64,000 nt of DNA from Casuarina equisetifolia (Eukaryota > Streptophyta > Magnoliopsida > Fagales > Casuarinaceae). The translations under genes and the position numbers were made by a program. The stretch lies in contig CM052358.1 in the NCBI GenBank assembly GCA_028551475.1, positions 3,474,501 through 3,538,500 of the forward strand, written 5' to 3'. Each line of letters begins with the position of its first letter. Positions within the stretch are counted from its first letter, which is position 1. Shown piece after piece: positions 35,051-47,936 of the stretch. Below the pieces are notes generated by a model. The model saw only the letters and a list, made by a program, of their open reading frames with translations, was not told where the DNA came from and made no database searches.

Positions 35051-38000
35051 ATGGGTTCCGATGTTGCTGAGGTAGTAGAAAAACTGCCAGATCCTAGCTC
35101 CTTTAAGGTAATGCCCTCAAAATGAAGTCATATTGTATTTCGTCATAAGTGCATTTTGATTCCTTCACCCAAGCATAAAAGAGGTTTAAAAATTTATCAG
35201 GAGTAATAGGGGCATCTATTTAGTGTTTTTTGGGTTGCTTGTCTTGATAAGTATGTTGGTGAAAGTCATACACGCATCGTATGGGTAAAGATAATATGTC
35301 CAGGGTAATCTGTAATTTTCTAATTCTGTTGAAGGAAAACTATACTGTTTTCTTTGTGGGTTCATGGAGGGTTAAAGATCCAAGTTGCTCAATTATTGTA
35401 TTGAATTCACATTATCTCATTGTGTATTTGATCATAATGGCAGGTGCATTTTAAAATGTGCTCAGAACTCCTGAAATTCGTTGAGAGAATATCAAGAATA
35501 TTTCCAGCCATAGAAGCAGCTCGCCCTCGGTGCTCATCAGGAATTCGGGAACTCTGCTTGTTAAACAATGCAATTGACAAAACCAAGCTACATCTTCGGA
35601 AGTGCAGCGAGTCTAGCAAACTTTACCTGGTTTGTGACTACTTGAATGATTAAGGAGAAAGAAACTAAGATAATGTGGAATGTTCTTTAGTATTTCAACA
35701 AAGTGGTAATCATCATAAACAACTTAAAGGAAAATGATACAGAGAAATCTGCTTGTTTGGTCCTAAGGATAGCAATTGCTGATTGACCCATGCTGCCTAT
35801 ACTGGAGTGCTAGAAGGAAAACTATAAAAATTGCTTCTGGTAAAGAAAAGATTTAGTGGGGGAGTAGGATAAGAAGACTAGACTAATCTGCGTATGCCAA
35901 TTGATGGTGGTATCAGTAGTGTTTTTGGTTCAAATGCTAACAGCAATATCCTCGCGAATCAGGTCTTGCCTGTTGGCAAAAGGAACTTTACCTGCAGTAA
36001 AACATGATTTCGAGTGTTCTTGACAAGCACTTAATAAGCTCGCTCGTCCACATCCCTTTTTTGAAGTGTATGCGTGCCTGTGTGTAAGATTATTTGGTCC
36101 TGTGTTGTCATATATGTTAGCTGTGTCAAGTTGATGGGATTAATTCATACGTTTTTTTTTCAGTGTTAGATCTTAGTCCATAGCTGATGAAGCCTCCAAT
36201 TCTCTTTCAGGCAGTCACAGGTTATGCAACGGTCTCACGATGTCAAGCATTAAAGAACTCATTGGAGGAACGTTTGGGCCAAATTCAGACTATGGTTCGA
36301 CCTGAGTTGGCAGTAGAGGTTTGTCAAATTGCACACCCTTTTGAGCTTTATTTTTATTCCCCCACTTTTCCCTCTTGAATTCTCCCAAAGAAAAATAAGA
36401 GAAGAAAAAGATGAGGTAGTGGATGCATATAGATTGATATGAGAAAAAGTCATATTGATAATGGAATCAGAGCAATTTCTCAGTCTTTTTTTTTTTTTTT
36501 TTTCCAAACATACGATACTTTGTTCCCTGCCTCCCTGTCTATGGAACATGCTTATATGATATCCCCGTATATCAGGCCAGCCACTTCACTTTATTCCGAA
36601 AGTGCTAGGTAGATGGGTGTATCTGGCCCAAATGAAGTGATTCCTTGGCTTCTGTTGTTTGAATGCCAAATTGGATGGTTAAAGGCTTTCATCCCATTTA
36701 CCAATTCTACCTGTTTTTAATCAAATTGTTGATCATCCTTATTTTTCCCATCCTTATCACATATGCTAGAACCTAAAAGACATCTTTCAGAGCAACAACA
36801 AAGCGTGCTTCCTTCCATGGTCTATATTGCAGCAATATTTAGGTTAAGGTTCTTCATAGTTCAGAAACTTTGTGGGTATCAACCTGCCTTATCGCAGCCT
36901 TTACTTGTTCCCAGTGTTTCTTTCTTTATTTATTTATTCTGAAGAGAAAGAATGAGAGAAAAAACTTTCAATTATCCCATGCTGCTAATGGTGAAAAGTA
37001 ATTTACAGATCTCTCATATCATGGATGATCTTCGAAGAGCAACGTTTACCCTTGACTCATCTGAGGAAGAGGCAGGTAACATTGTGCGAGGATTGCTCCA
37101 GCAGACAGATTCTGCATCAGATTCAACAGAGAGCTCTCAACTTAAAGCTCTTCAAGTGGTGGCTTCAACCCTTCGTATTACATCCCCAAAGGCTATCGTG
37201 ATAGAGAAACGATCCATCAAAAAGCAGCTTGATAAAGTTGTTGATAGTGAGGGATCAAAGCAGAAGATATTAAAATATCTTTTGTATCTATTGAAGAAGT
37301 ATGGAAATTCAATAGCGAGAGATCAGTCAAGTGATGACTCTATTCAGAATAATGGAGCATCTGCACTTGAGAGGGGCATGGATAGTTCTGCGCCAAGCCA
37401 GTCTGTTGATTTAGAATCCGGTGTAGTTAGTGGGCAGCATGAGGCTCAAGTTGAATTCCTAGGTAGACCTGTACCTCCTGAGGAATTCAGGTGTCCTTTG
37501 TCTTCAAGATTGATGCATGATCCTGTAGTCATTGCATCTGGAGAAACATTCGAGAGGATATGCATACAGAAGTGGTTCGATCAGGGTAATGATACTTGTC
37601 CAAAGACTAAAAAGAAGTTGACCCATTTGTCAATGACTTCGAACATGGTCATGAAGGATTTAATATCAAAGTGGTGCATGAGGTTTGGAGTCAGCATTTC
37701 TGAGCCAACTAATGTACGACAAGTCCTTCACCCTTGTGAAACTTCCTCCAATTCCATTGCTAGCTTTGGCAGTTCTATGAATGATCTACGTCTTCCGATG
37801 GATATCAGCAACATGTCACTTGGATCTTTAGACACCAGTTACAGTTCAGATATATCGCGCAGTAGGACAGCAGAGGGCTTAAACTTGATTTCTATGCAGA
37901 CAAAACAAGCGCACAAATGTCAATCTTATGGAAGTGTTCATGAGATAGATTTTGAATCTCTATCTAAACTCAATGTACTTCAATGGGAATCCCAATGTGA

Positions 38001-39310
38001 ACTTGTGGAAAATGTCAAAAAGCAGCTGGATTACAATGAAGAAGCTTGTCAATTTTTGTCATCAGAGAATTTTGTCGAGCCACTTGTTAGTTTTTTGAAG
38101 GACGCACACGATGTGCAGGATATAAAGGCTCAAAAAGCTGGATCTCAGTTGTTGTTGGCATTTATGAGTAGAAACAGGTAATTTCCTCTCAGTTGATGCT
38201 AGTTATAATGTTTAAAGATTAAGTGCAACCGATATCTTTTAAAAGGTGATTCTTACCATGTTAATGTGTGTTAACCAGTTTACCGAGTTCAATACATTAC
38301 CTGTTTCCTTATTGCAGAGCCACAATTAAGTTTATTTATCTTGTCGATATGATATAATATTGATGAGACGTTAAGTTGGTTTAAGTCCTTAGCTTTTTCC
38401 ATGTGCAATTGCATAAGATTTGACAATTAGATCCATATACTTGTTGTTGTAACCTGTAAGTCTTCGTCCTTGATATTGATTCCTTTAATCAACAAACTTG
38501 TTTCTTTATGCATAGTTCCTGTCTAATACCATGAGTCTTGCTTCACACAGGAATGGTATCTCGTGCTTACCAGAGGAAGCATTTAGTATCTTGGCCGCTT
38601 TTATCAGTTCAAAAATAACAAAGGAAGCTCTAGAGATATTGGAGTTGTTGTCTATCAACATGTATTGTACAGCTAAAATCGCAGAGTCCGGTGCTTTGTC
38701 TCCCATCCTAAACATTCTTGACTCTGATAGAAGAGATTTGCAGGAACGGGCCATCAAAATCCTCTGCAATTTGTCCTCAAATAGTGATATTTGTTCCTAC
38801 ATTGTATCTCTGGAGTGCATCCCAAAATTGATTCCTTTCCTAGGTGATAGCAATCTTGCCGGAAATTGTTTGTTGGTTTTGAAAAACTTATGCAGTGTGG
38901 AAGACGGTAGGTTTTCTGTTGCTGAAACTAGTGGATGCATAGCTTCTGTTGCTGAAATGCTTGCGTCTGCCAGTAATGAGGATCAAGAAAATGCCGTAGA
39001 TATCCTCCTTTCACTGTGCTCTCAACGCGTTCAGTTTTGTAAATTGGTCATGGATGAGGGTGTCATCCCTGCTGTATGTCAAATATCTAACAAGGGTAGT
39101 GACAAGGGCAAGGCAAGTGCACTGGAATTGCTCCGGTGCTTAAGAGATGTCACTTACGACGATGATCAAGAGTGCCCTGGATCTTACAATGATGGCCCTA
39201 GAGCCAATACAATGCCTTCTGAAGACAGGAAGTCAAAAAAGTCTTCTGGTTTTCTTGGAAAGATTTTGGTGCTTCCAAAATCATCTATTTTAACAAAAAA
39301 GAAGAAATGA
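35051..39310 (+). CDS. U-box E3 ubiquitin ligase with ARM repeats, PUB5/PUB45-like, gene B
   Basis: Exons 35051-35107, 35444-35629, 36211-36318, 37009-38177 and 38551-39310 splice in phase to a 759-residue protein, the usual size for the family. The first three exons have exactly the lengths of gene A (57, 186, 108), proving common descent. The N-terminal region includes AIEAARPRCSSGI; the U-box lies at about 275-345 (PPEEFRCPLSSRLMHDPVVI, ASGETFER, GNDTCPKTK, MKDLISKW). ARM-type repeats fill about 500-710 (LQERAIKILCNLS, AGNCLLVLKNLC, NEDQENAVDILLSLCS). The tail is basic (SKKSSGFLGKI, LTKKKK), absent from gene A, and could serve membrane or nuclear targeting. It is more typical of the family than gene A, so it may keep the ancestral role. 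The substrate is unknown. Confidence 0.92.
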
Positions 39311-40930
39311 AACTTTATGTTCAGCTCGTTTTTAACCTAGTGGTGGCTGAGGATACTGTTCATCATGGTATGGCAATTGAAATGGAATCTGCTTGGTAAG
39401 ATTCTTTCTCTGGTAGCCTGTAGAGATTTTTGGTTTTTCACGGATTGGGCAATGATTCCATCATGTATAGTTGGTGGATGTTTTAGGCTCTAGTTCTGAT
39501 TCTCGACATGTAGTTTCTGTTGGCTTTTGTTATTTTTCCTGATGTATTTTCTGCCAGCTTCTAGATAATAGCTTGTCAAAAATGTACAGATTTATGATGT
39601 TAAGGTATATTGTTTTCTTATTTTACTCGCCTGAATTGCTTGTTTCTTTTGGATTATAAAACCACCATTGTTAATGCATATCTTCCTAGATACTGTACTT
39701 TCATCATGTGTGAACTTTCACATAAATTGGCCCTCCTGGAGCTTAAGTGCCAAGATTGGTTTCATATGAGAAACTTTAGGTGACTTTTCTATCGACCATT
39801 CTTTTTAAAGGAAAGAGAACTAAAATAACCTCGGCATTTTTTATTTTATAACAAGTGCATTTTATTTTATAGCAGTCGGAGGCCTCCTAGGCACCAATTA
39901 AGTAGAACTACTGATAGTTTGAGGCTTCTTCTCTTGATCATCTCTTTGCCTGCTTGTAAAGGTTCTACGTTGTTTTTGAATTGTAGTTTAGGAGACATCA
40001 GTAGTTTACTCTCCTTTGACATGGTTGTGTAGGTAATGGCCGCTGCCTTTTCGTCCCTTAATGCAAGTTCAGGATGGTATACTTGTGTCCCTTCCCTTTC
40101 TACTCTTTCATGCAAGCATTCTGCTGTGTATGGAGTCAAAACTAAGGTTAAGGGAAAACCAATAATTTTCTTAATTAAGGTTTATCTCATGTGGTCCATA
40201 AAAATGGGACATGAATCTTCAAAATGGTAAGCAAATCAGTGTTCTATCAATGTAGAGATTGTTTCTCTCAAACCACATAAATTTTTTATATTTTTTTACG
40301 ATTACTATGAATCATATTATTCAGGACAAGGGAAGACACGAGCCATTTGTATGAGATTGATTAAGAACTGGTGTGTGAGATGGTGGAGGGTGGAGCCTTC
40401 ATGGGGACATACCCACATGGAGTGGGTTGCGGTTCTCCCATCACTCGCCAACCCATGGTTTCCCACCCTCCTCTTTCTCAGTATGGCCCCTTGTGTCTTC
40501 AACCTAAACAAACTTCCATCTTGTCCCTTATCACGATTTATTTTCACGACCAACTTCGTTCAAACACTCCATATCTCGAACTTTGCTTGATGAACTATCG
40601 AACTCGTACTCTGAATTGACAAGAAGAAGGCTTCGTTGAACTTAAATCATTGATCTAATTCTTCTGAGGAGCCATAACGCAAAACGCCGTTCAAGTATGT
40701 CCTCGTTTCCTGCACTACGAACACTCTCACATGGCTGTTGTGTCACTTGGGACCACTCTCCACGGCGTTTCTTCCTCCTCCCAGACGAACGTATATTCCT
40801 TTTTGATTCCTGGCCCTCTGTGTCTCAAACTATCTATCTATCTATCCACATTCATGTGCTGTACAAATATGAGTACGGCCTCTCCGTTGAAAAGAAGATC
40901 TCCCAGTATTCGACAACACAGGTTTAGACG
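39311..40930. other. Intergenic; 3' end of gene B and upstream region of the bHLH gene
   Basis: It holds the 3' untranslated region of gene B and the likely promoter and leader of the bHLH gene (about 40600-40930, with a short tatctatctatc run near 40840). A 91-codon minus-strand frame at 39867-40139 has no family I recognise and is not called. Confidence 0.45.
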
Positions 40931-40933
40931 AAC

Positions 40934-42550
40934 ATGTTGAATTGTTTTTTGAGTCACAGGAAAACTGTTGGGTACGGTAAGGAGGTGAGCATGCAGGACA
41001 GAGAGCAAGCGAGGTTGGAATGGTTAAACAGGCTTCAGCAGCCTCAACTACAGTATCTTACCACTTCCCCAAACAATGCCGTTGAATTTCTTCTGAGGCC
41101 TCGGGATCAGATTCTGGTCAGTGGCAACTTGATGCTCGGGGAGCAACAAGATGATCCGTCGAGTGGCTTTGTAAAGTTTTCTGTAAATGGGGAAGAGTCC
41201 GGTCTTGTGTCTCCGGAGTGTAGGAGTGGAGCTTTTGTTCAGAAGCAGCCTCTTCTCAGGGCTGCTAGTCGCCTGCCGTCGACGGTAGAGGCGGCTGAGA
41301 TTCATGAAAATGTGTCGGGGGTGGAGGGGAAAGGCAAAGACGTGACAATGATGAAGATAGAATTTACCACCAAGAGAAAAGTAGAGGTCTGTTTCTTCGC
41401 TTCTTTTATTCACTTTATCTCGAATCTGGAAAACATATATCTCGAATACTGCATCCTAGACGTAGTCTTTTCTGCTGTTTGAAATTCATGATATTACACA
41501 GAACGAATGATGCACTTCAACGCTCTTGTGTTTCTGCTGTTCAGTTTGTTGTAGCACAGGAATGGAAAGACAAGAGGATCAAAGGCGATGCAGAAGGAGT
41601 GGAACCTGTGGTTGGTGAGAAAAGTAGTGGAGAAACTCCGGCAGATTTTTCAAAGGAGAATTCCAAGGCTAGAGAGTTTCAGAAGCCGGATTATATTCAT
41701 GTGCGGGCGCGAAGAGGGCAGGCCACTGACAGCCATAGCTTAGCAGAAAGGGTATGTTGGAAGCCTCTATTTTATCATTAAGACAAGTCAACCCATTAAA
41801 AACTGCAGAATTGTAACTGTCTCTGATGTAAAGGCACGGAGGGAAAAGATCAATAAGAAGATGAAAACTTTGCAAGATTTGGTTCCCGGTTGCAGCAGAA
41901 TCGTAGGCAGGGCTGGTGTGCTTGACGAAATCATCAATTATGTGCAATCTCTTCAAAGACAAGTCGAGGTATTTCAAACCTCATAAACAATGTTGCTCTA
42001 GCAACTTCTGTGTTTGAAACTTCACTGAGTTAGATTCGATTACATACAGTTCTTGTCGATGAAACTTGCTGCTTTAAATCCGAAGGTGGATCTCAATCCT
42101 GAAGAGGTAAAGACCATCGCTTTTGTAATTTCATTTGGTTAATGAGTGGGAAAACTGTATACTTGGACGTGATTTCTTCTGCAACTGACTTGGTTCTTAA
42201 ATGATCATGCAAAGAAGTTTCCTGCTTGTATCACCAGTTTTCCAGCAGTCGCCAATTTGCCCTGCCTTCAGCTTCAGCCAGTTCAACAAGGAAACGCAAA
42301 TTCTGAACTAGATGTGCCGAAAAATCCCAGCCTAAGTACCACAATCTATTCTATAGCTGTCCCAAAACCATATCCAGACTCATCCTTCTTCTCTGTAATT
42401 GCTTCTAAACTCTCTGGCTTTTACTAGGTTCCTCCTGCTTTGTATCATTGCTGAAATATCTGATGTGATTTTATTACTTTGCAGAAGGCTCAACCCTTTC
42501 CAACTTCGGAAACTAATCTTCCGAAGATTTATAATGTGGAGTTTAATTAA
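40934..42550 (+). CDS. bHLH transcription factor, subfamily XII (BEE/CIB/HBI1-like)
   Basis: Exons 40934-41386, 41560-41751, 41834-41968, 42050-42106, 42218-42394 and 42485-42550 give 359 residues in phase. The conserved core begins [20 protein letters not shown] (about 195-213), then [43 protein letters not shown] and [13 protein letters not shown]. The basic region keeps H-E-R at the spacing that recognises G-box DNA (CACGTG), so it should bind DNA as a dimer in the nucleus. Helix 1 differs from the usual VRREKISERMK. An in-frame TAG precedes the first ATG; a second ATG at 40991 would give 340 residues. Exon 2 might begin 15 bases earlier (FVVAQ). The first 150 residues are not conserved. 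Relatives act in light, brassinosteroid and flowering responses; this member's role is unknown. Confidence 0.88.
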
Positions 42551-44530
42551 GGAATATCAGCAGCCCCTTCATTAAATGGTTCCTCCGTTGGAACCCAACC
42601 ATGGAATTTCAGTCTCAAGCTGGAGATGTAATAGAGTAACATCCATCTCAGAGGGCTATATACGAAAAAAAATATACCTGAATCTGATAGTTTCTCAGCT
42701 AGAATGTACTTTTTGTATTTTAGTTTCATGTATTGCTGCCTTGTGGCGATGCTGTTATCCTTATGTGGTAACCAGACGATTCTCTATCTTTGCATTTGGG
42801 GAAGGAGGACCCCATTAGAGGCATGACAAAAGCAGATGAGACCCACGACCATGGACAGAGACGTGAAGCATTGTCAGAGAAAGGAACAAGGCGATGGACG
42901 GATGACAAAGGAAGGTGCCTGTAGCTGAAGTGGCCCACAAGTTGTAGATCAGTCCTATGAACATAGTTTTGGTCGTCAAATCCACATACTTTGTAGAAGA
43001 GTTTAGCCAATGCGTAAGACAAGCAAGGACAAGGAAGTCTCCGGCAATGATTGTCCATAGCAACTGGGCCAAGCTGTTTTTACCATGTCTTCTGTTTACT
43101 GTGTAAAACGGTTCTATAAATATTGTTTAGTCAAGCCAATGGACGTCTCTGGGACACTGATACTTATTAGGCTGGAGCCAAGGAAGGCTTCTTGCTCTTT
43201 TCTTACTGAAAGTAATCGCCTTTCTCTTATAAAAGAAAACAGATAATGGCAACTTCTGACAAGCTGTTGTGCTGTCTTTTGACATCTTGGGGCCAACCTG
43301 TTGTACATTGTGGAGGCTTAATGCATGAAACAGGCTGGAAACAAGAGCTTTTGTTGTCCGCCAGAAAAGATACAGAAGAAAAGCTGAGTCTCTGAACAGT
43401 GACAATTTTTAACTTTAGAAACACAGTATGTTTCTACATGGCTGAAAATAAAAGTTCAATTTGACTGTAAAGCTTATCGTATAATCATTAAGAATGTTGG
43501 AATGCAATGAATAAAGCAATCTCAATAGTAGTCCATCCAATACACTGAAGATCTTGGCAAAATGACAGAGTTTGATCCAACCAAAAGAGAGTGAATTGAG
43601 CACATCTTTCTCAATTTTCCATGGCGCTGATGCAGAAGCTGTGGTCCAACTCATCTGCAAGCCTACCTAAGAAACTTGAGGTCAGGATATAATCTTGATG
43701 ATGAACTTTGGATGCTTGTTGAAGGTAAAAGACGAGATATGCCATAGAAGACAAAGCTTTGAGTTTTGTTAGAAAGGTATAACTTTCTTCTTTAAAATTA
43801 CTCCTCGAAGAAAGAAATACTGTAGAAATCTTACTCCTCCTACCTATTTCACAAACACAGCAGCGGAAATACCATGGAAATAACCATAAGGAGAGACAAT
43901 GGAAACACGAACACTGGGCTTGGTCCTACCGATGATCTTGTATGTGTCTTTTCTTTTTTATGAAAAAGGAACACATTATTCACAATCAAGATGAGAAAAC
44001 ATGTTATAATTAGTGGTTGTTCAGTATTATTTATGTTGATTGAGTATTCTGTTAGTATGTTCATTTATTTCATTGTATAAAATTATTATTGCGAAGAAAG
44101 AAAATTATATCTTTTTTAAAGACAACGATATAACTTGCAATTGCTACCTAAATGAATGTTACCTATTTATCAATTGAATTAAAAAGTATCGAGGAGGATT
44201 ATGATTTTTTTTTTAAAAAAAAAAACATAAAAAATAGAGTCATTTGATAAAACTACCATGCTTGAGACAAATAAAATAAATCTAAAATTCTTCATCTTCC
44301 CCATTTTAAAGAAATAGAATTTGATGTTATATTTTCGTGTAATACTTATTCTACAGGAATTGAAATTTGAAGATCAATTTGGAGTTGAGAAAAAAAAGAA
44401 CCTTTTAATTTGAATAATCCACACTCTTAACTGCAAAAGTGAATTGATTATTTTTATGGTCAATATTGCTTGAGTTCAAATGAGCTTCTTTGTCTAAATT
44501 AGGGTCCAGAGCGAGGGAAAGCGTACGACA
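42551..44530. other. Intergenic, no gene seen
   Basis: It includes the 3' end of the bHLH transcript and the APC10 promoter. Several minus-strand open frames between 42726 and 43660 overlap each other in different frames, lack domains and are treated as chance. Confidence 0.5.
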
Positions 44531-46386
44531 ATGGCGACCGAGTCGTCGGAGGGAGAAGAAGAAGCGAAAGTCATGGCTGGGAATAATGTACTGATGGTGG
44601 AGGATGACCTTCGGGAAATGGGAAAGAAGGCAGCTTGGAGTGTCAGCTCTTGCAAGCCCGGCAATGGCGTCTCTGTTCTGCGCGACGACAACCTCGAAAC
44701 CTATTGGCAGTAATTGATCACACATATCAACCATGGTTAATCTCTCTCGTTCCTCTCTCTCTTAGGAACCCATCTCAGGATTTTGTTTTTGGTTTCAGAT
44801 CAGATGGTGCGCAGCCTCATATGGTTAATGTTCAATTCCAAAAGAAAGTTAGGCTTCAGGTGTGTGAGATGCAGATTTTGATCTTAATTTTTGCTTGATT
44901 ATATATATACATATTGGGATTAGAAAAGATTAATAGGCTTGTTTTGTTTTGAAGTTAGTAGTCCTTTATGTGGATTTCAAGCTTGATGAGAGCTACACGC
45001 CGAGTAAGATCTCCATCCGCTCCGGTGATGGGTTCCACAACTTGAAAGTATGTTCTCTGGTTTTGGATTATTGTTCATACACCATGAGCTTTTATGTTAG
45101 TGACTCTTTGAATTGGACATATTGACAGAAGCAGTAATGCACATTTTTGGTTTTGCGTTTAGTGTGTTCTCTAAGAGTCAATTTTGTTAATATGATTGTG
45201 CTCCCTGCAAATCTTTTTAGGAGATTAAGACTGTGGAACTCGTCAAGCCCAGCGGTTGGGTTTATGTATCCCTGTCTGGAAATGATCCTAGGTAAGCAGT
45301 TCAAGCCATAATCCATACGTACTACTTTTGGCGTTATTCTTGGAACACTTACATCATGGTCTTCCATTTCTTTTGTCGATCTCGTTTTTGAGTTACAACT
45401 GGGTAATACATTTTATTTAGACGATTTTCTATGTCGTTTGCCCCTTTGCACGGATTTAACTCATACACAGAAAAGAGTAGGGGAGATTCATTTCAAAACA
45501 TTCTGTGGATGGGTTCGAGACAATTAGCTATCCTTCACAGCCTGTTGACAGTGCAGTGCTTACTGAATTGTCCCCACTCCTCTAGTGAAAGATCACAAGC
45601 CCCACAAACGCCTGAATTGGATTTGGCACATCCATTTCTATCAAGTCGTTGTCATAGGTTTTACTGAGTTGGTTTAGGATCTAAGATATGAATCCAAATT
45701 ATTTTCTCACTTCATTTCCAAGAATTTTGCTAGATTGCAACAAAGATCTGTTAGCTTTCATAACTTATTTAGAAATCATTTATGATTAATGTGTTCTGCA
45801 AATGAAGATCACCTCTCTCCTCTAACCTTGCAACTTGAAGGTGGGTCTGGTCTAAACATGCTGGAGTAGAGATATGCATGGTGCAGTGACAGAGAAACAT
45901 GACTGGGGCGATCCCTTTTTACGTACTTTTAGGATAACACTTGTATGTTCTGCAGTTGAACTGGAATTTGAAGTTGCATTCTGCAGTGGAGTTGTTACTG
46001 AACCATGATAGTACTTATATTTCTCTAGTCCTCCAAAGTAATTGGGATGTGTTGATCTTGTGTAGTTTACTTCTATTGTTTGCAACTGATTGTCAGATGT
46101 AAAGTTCTTAATTCCTACACATTTTGGCAGGGAAACTTTTGTTAACACTTTTATGTTGCAAATTGCTGTGTTGTCAAACCATCTGAACGGGAGGGATACT
46201 CATGTGCGCCAAATCAAACTTTATGGGCCTCGACCGTGCGTCTCCTTATACTTTCTGTTCATCAATTATGAATCATTAATAATGTAACCAGACAAAATAT
46301 CTAAATTTGATTGCAGGAACCCCATTCCACATCAACCATTTCACTTTACCTCAAGGGAGTTCGTTACCTATTCTTGCGTGAGATGA
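44531..46386 (+). CDS. APC10: Anaphase-promoting complex subunit 10 (DOC domain)
   Basis: Six exons (44531-44709, 44799-44859, 44955-45047, 45221-45291, 46131-46235, 46317-46386) splice to 192 residues, the usual plant length. The DOC domain spans nearly the whole protein: [109 protein letters not shown]10 sits beside the co-activator in the APC/C, the nuclear E3 ligase that triggers anaphase and mitotic exit, and helps capture D-box substrates. The C-terminus ends in VR, where animal homologues have IR, the tail that docks on the scaffold. The exon-5 donor (CC then GTGCGT) is weak but needed to keep phase. It is probably single-copy and housekeeping. Confidence 0.95.
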
Positions 46387-47936
46387 GAAAGATGACCGAG
46401 CAAAACTTTGTTGAACTAAGTATGAATGAAGCAAGCACATCAGAGTAGCTGGATTGTATTAGGAACCGTGAATATGTATCTCCAGCCATGTATTGTACAT
46501 ACTTCTTGCTTTACAAATGATCGGAACAATGTCAAATCGTTCCTTGTCACCCGAGATCCAAATAGTTTGTCATATCAGCGACTGTTTGATATTAGCTTGA
46601 ATTTGAGGCTGTTTTCTCCAAGGTACTTATTCTCAATCCTCCATGATATCTCATGTTATCTTGAGAACTTGGTTTTGTCTCTTTACACTCAAGTTTTGAG
46701 CCAAAGTTAAAAAAAAAACTCTACCAGTGAGAAGGTAATTTGCTTGATGAGATCGTTTACAAGTTTCCTGGTCATCATTCCCTTGATCATGTTTGCTGCA
46801 TGCTATTGAAATCAGTGGAGTTGTAGCTTAAATCATCAAGGAGTCTAAATGGGAATGCCATGATTGAAGCATTTACATCCAAACTTTTAGCTAAAATACA
46901 TTATAGGTCATTCTCTGTCGTGCATTTGTTAAAGCAACCAGAGAATTAAAGAGCTTAGTTCATTTTACCAAGTAGAAAGGCTATATGCCTCTTGAGATCA
47001 AAACAGCTTAGTTCGTTTTACAGAGCACCCAAATGAATTCATAGTGGTAAACAGATATGCGAGAATACGAGCTGCTAAAACCACAATGGTTTGCAGTTCA
47101 TGGAATTTAGCGGTTCTTTCGATCAAGGCTGCAAATAGTGGTTCAAATTAGTTACCCCTGGATTCGCAAATGGCTTAAAAAAGTCTCGGAACTAGTAATG
47201 CGATTAAAAAATTATTTCAGTGAGCTGTTAGATGCACTGCAGCTTCAACACCACTCAAACTCTTCCACTCAATTGATATACCAAGAAATACTAAATTAAA
47301 GAGAGGATTCGATTCGCACACGGGCAAATAAGTAACGAATCTAAGTTGTTCTCCATACAAAGATTATGTCCCCCAAAAAGGTTCCACATACCTCCAATCA
47401 AAGCTACATAGCATTCAGATCTTTCAGTTCCTAGTGTTATACGATCTGATGCTCCATTAACTAAAGTCCCACGAATCCGGCATCTTAATATGGTTTTGGA
47501 CTACTCTAGATCCAGGTCAAGATGACGATTAGTGGCTCTAAACATAAATCAACCATCAAAACTAGGAAAAAGATACCTGATAGCAACTAGCATGGAGGCA
47601 ACCACGAGAAAGCTTCGATGATATCCCAGAGAGCCGTGGATCCATCAGCATCGAGAACCAGAAATGAACAAGAACATATATTTTACTACCACTAACCAAC
47701 ATGTAGACATGAATCACTTAAAAGTTATTTTTAATTTAATTTCAGCAGTGCCAAGAAGATTGAGCAGTACAAGTGAAATCCCGCAGAGAAAAGGAAAAAA
47801 GCTGCTGCATGCACAAGATTCCCAGCTGTAAACGGCCATATGCATGTTGGACATTCAGGAAGAGCAAATATCTATTCCCAAAATTTGATCAGAAAATTCG
47901 GCAAATTGAGACCAGTATCTCCAACCAAAATGGATT
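46387..47936. other. Intergenic between convergent APC10 and Tubby-like genes
   Basis: It contains the 3' untranslated regions of both convergent genes. No further gene is supported. Confidence 0.5.

Noticed and set aside
42726..43424. Overlapping minus-strand frames of 60-110 codons downstream of the bHLH gene
   Set aside because: They overlap in several frames, lack domains and splice logic, and fall in ordinary 3' intergenic sequence.
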